Origin: Thiopseudomonas sp964394445 | GTDB taxonomy: Bacteria; Pseudomonadota; Gammaproteobacteria; Pseudomonadales; Pseudomonadaceae | Length of the DNA stretch: 13,737 nucleotides | Direction: 5' to 3' | NCBI GenBank assembly: GCA_964394445.1 | Contig: CAYMXO010000044.1 | Location: 1 to 13,737 of the forward strand | In this document: positions 6,235 to 12,048 of the stretch, in pieces | Layout: every line of letters starts with the position of its first letter | Numbering within the stretch: the stretch's first letter is position 1 | Program-made: the position numbers and the translations under genes | Notes under the pieces: model-generated | Databases searched by the model: none | Seen by the model: the letters and a program-made list of their open reading frames with translations, nothing else | What the model was told of the DNA's origin: nothing

Positions 6235-7439
6235 GCCAGAATCTCCAGGGCTGCATCCAGTGCGTTAAAGAAACGCTCAAGATCGGTGCTGTCGTTATAC
6301 AGCGCCAGTGATGCCCGCACTGCACCGGGGATGCCCAGACTGTCGAACAGAGGCATCGTGCAATGCTGGCCGGCGCGTACGGCAATGCCTTGCTCGCCCA
6401 GCAGCATGGCCAGGTCGGCACTGTGCACGCCCGGGGCGTTGAAGCAGGCCAGTGCGGTGTCCGGGCGGCCCAGCAGCTGCATGCCACGTTGCTGCAAACC
6501 CTCCAGCAGCCGATGGTGCAGGGCGGCTTCGTGCTGCCGGATGGCTGTCGCATCCAGGCTGTTCAGCCAGTCCAGTGTTGCGGCAAAGGCCATAATGCCG
6601 GCAATGTTGGGTGTTCCGGCTTCCAGTCCCAGCGGCAGCGCGCGGGCACGGGCTTGCCGGTAGTCACAATGCTCGACCATTTCGCCGCCCCATTGCCAGG
6701 GTTGCAGCAGGCTGTGGCGACGCGGATGGGCGTAGAGCAAACCCACTCCGTCGGGGCCATACAGCTTGTGCGCCGAACAAACAAAGAAGTCTGCATCCAG
6801 CTGCTGCAGGTCGGGGCGCTGATGCACGGCGTACTGGGCACCGTCGACCACGCTGATCACGTCCAGCTCGCGTGCCCGTTGCAGCAGCGGCGACAGGTCG
6901 TGTATGCGGCCCAGCACATTGGACAGGGGGCTGAGCGCCAGCAGGCGCGTGCGGGGACTCAGCATGTCGCGGGCCTGCTCAAGATCCAGCGCACCATCGG
7001 TAGTCAGCGCAATGATGCGCAGCTTTAGCTGCTGGCGCAGCGCAAGCTGTTGCCAGGGCAGCAGGTTGGCGTGGTGTTCGTGGGCACCCAGCAGGATTTC
7101 ATCACCGGGCTGGAACTGTCCGGCCAGCGCATGGGTGAGCAGGTTGATGCCTTCCGTGGTGCCACGGGTAAAGACGATAGTGCAGGCATTGCCGGCATTC
7201 AGCCAGCCGGCAATGCGGCTGCGTGCCTGCTCGAACGCGGCGGTAGCCTGTTCTCCCGGCAAGTGCTGGGCGCGATGCACGTTGGCCACGCCGCCGCTGT
7301 ACCACTGCTGCAGGGCATCCAGCATGGCGCGGGGTTTTTGTGCGGTGGCAGCACTGTCCAGCCAGGTCTGGCCGTCGGCCTGCAATTGCAGCAGGCCGGG
7401 AAACGCTTCGCGCCAGGGTGAAAGCAGGGGGCTGCCCAT
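6231..7439 (-). CDS. csdA: Group II (SufS/CsdA-type) cysteine desulfurase
   Basis: A 402-residue PLP enzyme that removes sulfur from L-cysteine, forming alanine and an enzyme persulfide. Visible elements are LDSAATAQKP (27-36), the TRGTTEGIN cofactor loop (91-99), AHEHHANLLPWQ with the PLP-stacking histidine (H122/H123), VVDGAQ (197-202, D199 binding the pyridine nitrogen), the Schiff-base lysine K225 in SAHKLYGPDG, and the catalytic C360 in RAGQHCTMPL. That cysteine context and the length define the group II enzymes, as opposed to IscS. The following gene encodes the SufE-like partner. The ATG is 6 bp after the arsC-like stop with only a weak ribosome site, suggesting coupling. CsdA and SufS cannot be separated by sequence alone; the pairing with csdE decides the name. 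Confidence 0.9.
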   Translation of the reverse strand: MGSPLLSPWREAFPGLLQLQADGQTWLDSAATAQKPRAMLDALQQWYSGGVANVHRAQHLPGEQATAAFEQARSRIAGWLNAGNACTIVFTRGTTEGINLLTHALAGQFQPGDEILLGAHEHHANLLPWQQLALRQQLKLRIIALTTDGALDLEQARDMLSPRTRLLALSPLSNVLGRIHDLSPLLQRARELDVISVVDGAQYAVHQRPDLQQLDADFFVCSAHKLYGPDGVGLLYAHPRRHSLLQPWQWGGEMVEHCDYRQARARALPLGLEAGTPNIAGIMAFAATLDWLNSLDATAIRQHEAALHHRLLEGLQQRGMQLLGRPDTALACFNAPGVHSADLAMLLGEQGIAVRAGQHCTMPLFDSLGIPGAVRASLALYNDSTDLERFFNALDAALEILA

Positions 7440-7445
7440 GGCTGG

Positions 7446-7796
7446 TTACTTGCCCAGCGCCGCGGCGTAGCTGTCGGCGCTGAAGCCGACCAGGGTGCGG
7501 TCGCCCAGATCCAGCACCGGGCGTTTGATCATCGAGGTGTGTTGCAACAGCAGGCTGATGGCTTTTTCCTGATCGATATCCTGCTTGTCGGCCTCGTCCA
7601 GCTTGCGGTAAGTGGTGCCGCGCTTGTTGAGGATGGTTTCCCAGCCGTGCTCGTTGCACCAGCGCTCCAGAGCTGCGCGGTCGATGGCGGACTTCTTGTA
7701 ATCGTGAAAGTCGAATTCCAGACCCTGGTCCTGCAGCCAGGATTGGGCCTTTTTCATGGTGTCACAGGCTTTGATGCCGTAGAGGGTCAGGGTCAT
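7446..7796 (-). CDS. ArsC/Spx-like thioredoxin-fold protein (YffB family)
   Basis: A 116-residue thioredoxin-fold protein beginning MTLTLYGIKACDTMKKAQSW. C11 is in a CxxM/T-type loop (CDTM) followed by KKA, and the conserved arginine is R92 in IKRPVL. The segment NKRGTTYRKL (57-66) also matches YffB/ArsC-family proteins of about 115 residues. Classical arsenate reductases share the fold, but this short form with CDTxKKA is the YffB type, for which glutathione-dependent thiol chemistry has been proposed and the true substrate is unsettled. The ribosome site AAGGAC overlaps the stop of the preceding small gene (TATTAAGGAC), so translation is probably coupled. Being next to csdA/csdE suggests a thiol or persulfide role, but that is inference. 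Confidence 0.82.
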   Translation of the reverse strand: MTLTLYGIKACDTMKKAQSWLQDQGLEFDFHDYKKSAIDRAALERWCNEHGWETILNKRGTTYRKLDEADKQDIDQEKAISLLLQHTSMIKRPVLDLGDRTLVGFSADSYAAALGK

Positions 7797-7806
7797 GGGG
7801 GAGTCC

Positions 7807-7977
7807 TTAATACGAGAGGGCTAGCACAATACGGTAGATGATCGAGCTCATCATGCTGAGTACGCCAACCAGCATGATCACCGGGCCCCAGTGTTTGTGG
7901 CGCCAGGTGTAACCAAATACCAGAATGATCATGCTGAGAATGATGAGCAAGGTCATGACATTGAGCGGGTTGTTCAT
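7807..7977 (-). CDS. Small two-helix membrane protein, 56 residues, not recognised
   Basis: A short gene with start ATG at 7977-7975 and stop TAA at 7809-7807. The protein opens MNNPLNVMTLLIILSMIILV, continues with the polar turn FGYTWRHKHWGP (21-32), a second hydrophobic helix VIMLVGVLSMMSSIIY (33-48), and ends RIVLALSY. It should be a hairpin of two membrane helices with a basic, aromatic turn. Supporting evidence is a good AAGGA ribosome site seven bases before the ATG, its tight fit between glnD (26-bp gap) and the arsC-like gene (10-bp gap), and the next gene's ribosome site lying across its stop codon. It has no family I can name. It could be a small inner-membrane partner of a larger complex. 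That it is a real gene is likely; its function is unknown. Confidence 0.75.
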   Translation of the reverse strand: MNNPLNVMTLLIILSMIILVFGYTWRHKHWGPVIMLVGVLSMMSSIIYRIVLALSY

Positions 7978-8003
7978 TGTGGGTCCTTATTGCGGTGCGG
8001 CGC

Positions 8004-10679
8004 TTAGTGCGCCAGGCCGGGGGACAGCTGGCTGGTCAGGGTTTCCTGCAGCTGCAGGCACAACGCGGGATCGGCCAGTGGCTGGCCGCTGCTGTCGGTG
8101 ATGAAGAAAACGTCTTCAATGCGTTCGCCCTGGGTGATGATCTTGGCATTGACCAGTGACAGGCCAAAATCCATGAATACCTTGCCGATGCGGGCGAGCA
8201 GGCCGGGGCGGTCGGGTGCCATGACCTCCACCACGGTGTAGGGTCGCTGGGCCTCGTTGTGGATGTTGACCACGGGCGCGAAGGTAAAGTGTTTGAGCTG
8301 GCGCGGTACATGGCGCTGGATGACGTCGGGGTACTTTTCCGGGTTGCGCAGGGTTTCGCTCAGGTGTTGCTGGATTTTCCGGATGCGCTCGGGATCGTCA
8401 CCGATGCGGCCATCGTCGGCTTCCAGCACGATGTAACTGTCGATGGTGTACTGCGAGCTGGAGGTGGTAATGCGGGCCTCGTGCACACTCAGGTTGAGCT
8501 GGGCCATGGCTGCCGTGGTGACGGCAAAGAAATCCTGCCGGTTGGGGGCGAAGGTAAAGATCTGGGTGCCGCCGGCAAAGCCGCGCTGGTTTGATTCACG
8601 CACCCGTACCAGTGGCTCCTGGCTGTCGCCATGTTCCAGCATGGCAGCGGTGTGCCAGGCAATGTCGCCGGCGCTGTGGCGCAGAAAATAGTCATCGCCG
8701 AGGTTGGCCCAGATGGCCTCAACCGCGCTATTGCAGGCGCCGTCGGCGCAGAGCAGGCTGAGGGCAGTGCTTTGCCGGGTTTCGATCAGCTCCTCGCGCT
8801 CAAGCGGATTGGCCAGGCCACGGCGCAGGGCGCGACGGGTTTCGCTATACAGCTGGCGCAGCAACTGGGCGCGCCAGGAGTTCCACAGCTTGGGATTGGT
8901 GGCGTTGATGTCGGCCACGGTCAGCACATAGAGATAGTCCAGGCGCATCTGGTCACCGACCAGGGTGGCAAAGTTGTGGATCTCGTCCGGGTCGGACAGG
9001 TCCTTGCGCTGGGCCGTGGTGGACATGACCAGGTGGTTGCGCACCAGCCAGACCATCAAACGGCGGTCTTCGGCTGGCAGCTGATGGCGCAGGGCAAAGG
9101 CGTGGGCGTCTTCCGCGCCCAGTTCGGAGTGATCGCCACCGCGACCCTTGGCAATGTCGTGATACAGCCCGGTCATGTAGAGCACTTCGGGCCGTGGCAG
9201 GCGGGCAATGATGGCGCCGGCCAGGGCAAATTTTTCGGCAAAATCCGGGTGACGCAGCTTGCGCAGGTGCTTGACCAGGTTCAGGGTGTGGGCATCCACG
9301 GTGTAGATGTGGAACAGGTCATGCTGCATCTGGCCGACAATGCGGCCAAACTCGGGCAGGTAGCGGCCGAGAATGCCGTAGCGGTTCATGCGCCGCAGGT
9401 TCATGTGTACGCCTTCGGCGCAGCCGAACAGTTCGACAAACAGGCTGGTGTTGCGCGGGTCCTGGCGGAAATCGTCATCAATCAGGTGGCGGTGGTCGCG
9501 CAACAGGCGGATGGTTTCCGAGCGTACCCCCTTGAGCTCCGGGTGCTGGGCCATCAACACGAAGACTTCGAGGATGGCAGAGGGCGTTTTGCTGAACACG
9601 TAAGGGTGAATGTGTTCCAGGTAGCCGTCGCGGATGCGGAAGCGCTCGTTGATGATCTGTGGCGGCTGGTGACTGCTGTCGCGCACGATCTGCTCTTCAA
9701 ACACCTGGCGGATCAGGTCGCTGAGCTCGGCGATGCCCATCACTGTGCGGTAGTACTGCTGCATGAAGCCTTCGATGTTGCTTTTTACATCGTCGCTGTC
9801 AAAGCCGAACAGCCCGGCCACCTTGGCCTGATATTCCAGCAGCAGGCGGTCTTCGCTGCGGCCGGCCAGCATGTGCAGGGCGTAGCGTACCCGCCAGAGA
9901 AACGCGCGGGAGCGAGCCAGCAACTGGTATTCGCCGCCGGTCAGAAAGCCGGGTGCTTCAAGGCTGGCCAGGGTCTGCATGCCAAAACGGCGACGGGCGA
10001 TCCACATGATGGTTTGCAGGTCGCGCAGTCCGCCGGGCGAGCTTTTTACATCCGGTTCCAGGTTGTATTCGGTTTCGTTGAAGCGCTCGTGACGGTTTTT
10101 TTGTTCCTCGCATTTGCCGAGGAAAAAATCGCGGCTGCTCCACATGCGCAGTGGGCCGATGGCGTCGGCCAGTTGCAGGAACAGCGGCTGGTTGCCCTGA
10201 ATCAGCCGGCTTTCCAGCAGGGTAGTGATGACGCTGAGGTCGTTGGCGGCTTCTTCGCTGCACTGCGCCAGTGTGCGCACGCTATGGCCGATCTCCAGTC
10301 CAAGATCCCAGAGAAAAGTCAGGAACCGGCTGATGGCGTCGGCCAGTTCCGGGCCAGGCTCGTCCTGCAACAGAATCAGCAGGTCGATATCCGAGTGTGG
10401 GTGCAGCTCGCCGCGGCCATAGCCGCCGACAGCAACCAGGGCAACCGCGGTCTCGTGGTTTTCCAGCCCGTAATGACGCCAGGCCTGCTCCAGCAGCTGG
10501 TCGATCACCTCGGTGCGGGCGGCCACCAGCTCGTTGATGTCGTGGCCGTCAAGAAAACGCTGGTCCAGCACCAGGCGGGCATGCTCCAGTGCCTGGCGGA
10601 AGAGTGTCCAGGGCTGCGCCTCGCCGTTCAGGCTCTGGCTGAAGGCAATGCTGTCAAACAGCTCCAGGTCGGCAGGCAT
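8004..10679 (-). CDS. glnD: Bifunctional PII uridylyltransferase/uridylyl-removing enzyme GlnD
   Basis: An 891-residue sensor of glutamine that uridylylates PII protein when nitrogen is short and removes UMP when it is plentiful. The nucleotidyltransferase motif GGYGRGELHPHSDIDLLIL is at about residues 85-103, with both catalytic aspartates in DxD. The HD hydrolase motif YHDIAKGRGGDHSELG is near 506-521. Two C-terminal ACT domains follow, the first around FTFAPNRQDFFAVTTAAMAQ and the second VVEVMAPDRPGLLARIGKVF. The frame is open 17 codons further upstream to a GTG inside map, but the ATG at 10679 is preferred because it gives the family start MPADLELFD and leaves a 16-bp gap after map. Neither start has a strong ribosome site. 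All key motifs look intact. Confidence 0.93.
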   Translation of the reverse strand: MPADLELFDSIAFSQSLNGEAQPWTLFRQALEHARLVLDQRFLDGHDINELVAARTEVIDQLLEQAWRHYGLENHETAVALVAVGGYGRGELHPHSDIDLLILLQDEPGPELADAISRFLTFLWDLGLEIGHSVRTLAQCSEEAANDLSVITTLLESRLIQGNQPLFLQLADAIGPLRMWSSRDFFLGKCEEQKNRHERFNETEYNLEPDVKSSPGGLRDLQTIMWIARRRFGMQTLASLEAPGFLTGGEYQLLARSRAFLWRVRYALHMLAGRSEDRLLLEYQAKVAGLFGFDSDDVKSNIEGFMQQYYRTVMGIAELSDLIRQVFEEQIVRDSSHQPPQIINERFRIRDGYLEHIHPYVFSKTPSAILEVFVLMAQHPELKGVRSETIRLLRDHRHLIDDDFRQDPRNTSLFVELFGCAEGVHMNLRRMNRYGILGRYLPEFGRIVGQMQHDLFHIYTVDAHTLNLVKHLRKLRHPDFAEKFALAGAIIARLPRPEVLYMTGLYHDIAKGRGGDHSELGAEDAHAFALRHQLPAEDRRLMVWLVRNHLVMSTTAQRKDLSDPDEIHNFATLVGDQMRLDYLYVLTVADINATNPKLWNSWRAQLLRQLYSETRRALRRGLANPLEREELIETRQSTALSLLCADGACNSAVEAIWANLGDDYFLRHSAGDIAWHTAAMLEHGDSQEPLVRVRESNQRGFAGGTQIFTFAPNRQDFFAVTTAAMAQLNLSVHEARITTSSSQYTIDSYIVLEADDGRIGDDPERIRKIQQHLSETLRNPEKYPDVIQRHVPRQLKHFTFAPVVNIHNEAQRPYTVVEVMAPDRPGLLARIGKVFMDFGLSLVNAKIITQGERIEDVFFITDSSGQPLADPALCLQLQETLTSQLSPGLAH

Positions 10680-10695
10680 GGTGGTTGCGCTCGGG

Positions 10696-11478
10696 TCAGG
10701 GGGCAATGCGGGGGAAGGTTTCTTCTTCACGCAGGGTGAAAATCTCGTAACCGTCGGCGGTCACCACCAGGGTATGTTCCCACTGGGCGGACAGCTTGCG
10801 GTCCTTGGTGATGGCAGTCCAGCCATCGCCGAGCACGCGGGTTTCCTTGCGCCCCAGGTTGATCATGGGCTCGATGGTGAAGGTCATGCCTTCCTGCAGC
10901 TCGAGGCCGGTGCCGGCCTTGCCATAGTGCAGGATCTGGGGTTCTTCGTGGAACACGGTACCGATGCCGTGGCCGCAGAACTCACGCACCACGGAGTAAC
11001 CGTTGCTTTCGGCGTGCTGCTGGATCACGGCGCCGATGTCGCCCAGACGGGTACCGGGGCGCACAATTTCGATGCCCTTGTACAGACATTCCTGGGTGAT
11101 TTGACACAGGCGCCGGGCCCACTCGGGCGTTTCACCAACCAGGTACATCTTGCTGGTGTCGCCGTAGTAGCCGTCCTTGATCACGGTGATGTCGATGTTG
11201 ATGATGTCACCGTTTTTCAGCGGCTTGTCGTTGGGGATTCCGTGGCACACCACATGGTTGATGGAGGTGCAGATCGACTTGGGAAAGCCGTTGTAATTGA
11301 GCGGAGCGGGAATCGCTTTTTGCACGTTGACGATGTGGTTGTGACAGAGGGTGTTCAGCTCGTCGGTGGTCACCCCGGCTTTGACGTGCGGTTCGATCAT
11401 TTCCAGAACCTCGGCGGCCAGCCGGCCGGCGATGCGCATTTTTTCGATGTCTGCCTGGGTTTTGATGGATACGCTCAT
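10696..11478 (-). CDS. map: Type I methionine aminopeptidase
   Basis: A 260-residue cytosolic metalloenzyme that removes the N-terminal methionine from nascent proteins. All expected active-site residues are present: H79 (VVCHGIP), metal ligands D96 (NIDITV) and D107 (GDTSKM), H170 (CGHGIG), E203 (TIEPM) and E234 (WEHT). The numbering is one lower than E. coli after residue 85 because of a single-residue deletion. The length fits type Ia enzymes with no N-terminal extension. The ATG at 11478 follows GAGG by about six bases. It is the first gene of a six-gene run ending in csdE, so its promoter probably serves them all. In many Pseudomonas and enteric genomes map lies divergent from rpsB-tsf; here the upstream DNA is a repeat region followed by mnmC. 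Confidence 0.95.
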   Translation of the reverse strand: MSVSIKTQADIEKMRIAGRLAAEVLEMIEPHVKAGVTTDELNTLCHNHIVNVQKAIPAPLNYNGFPKSICTSINHVVCHGIPNDKPLKNGDIINIDITVIKDGYYGDTSKMYLVGETPEWARRLCQITQECLYKGIEIVRPGTRLGDIGAVIQQHAESNGYSVVREFCGHGIGTVFHEEPQILHYGKAGTGLELQEGMTFTIEPMINLGRKETRVLGDGWTAITKDRKLSAQWEHTLVVTADGYEIFTLREEETFPRIAP

Positions 11479-11514
11479 GAATTGCCTCTGGGTGATGATT
11501 ACAAATAATTGCGT

Positions 11515-11520
11515 ATTCTA
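11515..11520 (-). promoter_or_regulatory. Candidate extended -10 for the map-glnD-csd run
   Basis: On the minus strand TGCTAGAAT reads as an extended -10 (TGnTAnAAT-like), 37 bp before the map ATG. No convincing -35 lies 17 bp upstream, so the call rests on the extended -10 alone. Confidence 0.35.
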
Positions 11521-11609
11521 GCATGAAAGGGGGTGGATGGATTTTGGGGGGTGGCTTTTTGTGCTGAGGTGGCTGGAGGTGTTGTGGTGTTTTTTGCACT
11601 GCGATGCCC

Positions 11610-11699
11610 GGGCCGGAGCAGACCTACGCCGGGCTGCGCTTGTCCGTGTCAGCAAGCTGCCACGAACCGCTGAGGCCCGGCTCCGGTCTGCTCCGGCCC
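11610..11699 (+). repeat. 90-bp element with 15-bp terminal inverted repeats, copy 1
   Basis: The ends GGGCCGGAGCAGACC (11610-11624) and GGTCTGCTCCGGCCC (11685-11699) are perfect 15-bp inverted repeats. The interior reads GCGCTTGTCCGTGTCAGCAA then GCTGCCACGAACCGCTGAGG, with a nested CCGGGC/GCCCGG pair. A nearly identical copy in the same orientation lies at 11943-12033. The build fits a REPIN or a miniature inverted-repeat element. I see no target-site duplication. Confidence 0.75.
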
Positions 11700-11747
11700 G
11701 CACCGGCCTGGTGCGGGTGGTGGGGTTTTGTCCCGCCTGCGGCGGGA
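11697..11747. other. Two adjacent GC hairpins in the map/mnmC gap
   Basis: CCCGCACC (11697-11704) pairs with GGTGCGGG (11710-11717) around GGCCT, and TCCCGCC (11731-11737) pairs with GGCGGGA (11741-11747) around TGC. Neither has a T-run on the minus strand, so they are not clean terminators for mnmC. They may be remnants of further palindromic repeats. Confidence 0.5.
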
Positions 11748-11814
11748 TGCTGTCGCGGTGTTGGTTGTGTGTTTTGTATGGTTCGGCGAGCGCTGTATGG
11801 TTCGGGCGTTTGTT

Positions 11815-11840
11815 TGTACGAAGGGGCTTGTCCCCTGAGA
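11815..11840 (-). repeat. Dispersed palindrome, family C, sixth copy
   Basis: TGTACGAAGGGGCTTGTCCC then CTGAGA is identical over this stretch to the copy at 1190-1215, 10 kb away. It lies between the two 90-bp elements. The 12-mer TGTATGGTTCGG occurs twice just before it (from about 11775 and 11793). Confidence 0.7.
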
Positions 11841-11942
11841 GAGCCTGGACGTCTGCAATCTGCGGTCAGCTGGCAGGTCACCCTTGGTGTCGACAGGGCA
11901 AACAGGGGTTATGGCATCTGTTGGTTTTGCATGATGGCGGCA

Positions 11943-12033
11943 GGGCCGGAGCAGACGCTACGCCGGACTGCGCTTGTCCGTGTCAGCAAGCTGCCACGAA
12001 CCGCTGAGGCCCGGCTCCGGTCTCCTCCGGCCC
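11943..12033 (+). repeat. 91-bp element with terminal inverted repeats, copy 2
   Basis: It differs from 11610-11699 by one inserted base and two substitutions; one of these breaks a pair in the terminal inverted repeat (GTCTCCTCC for GTCTGCTCC). It ends 15 bp from the mnmC stop, so it sits in that gene's 3' untranslated region and could form its transcript-end hairpin. The remaining sequence of the gap 11479-12048 holds no gene I can support. Confidence 0.75.
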
Positions 12034-12048
12034 CATCGGTCTGGCGCG

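Noticed and set aside
10680..10730. A longer GlnD start (GTG) inside map
   Set aside because: The extra 17 residues (MKKKPSPALPPDPSATT) are low-complexity, lack a ribosome site and precede a family-typical MPADLELFD start.
8631..10739. A 702-codon open frame on the plus strand opposite glnD
   Set aside because: It is the exact antisense of intact glnD, has biased low-complexity composition (rich in A, G, V, Q), no recognisable motif, and no ribosome site. High-GC coding DNA commonly leaves this frame open.
10513..11508. A 331-codon plus-strand frame opposite map and the start of glnD
   Set aside because: It is a shadow of two well-supported genes, crossing their junction, with no domain or ribosome site.
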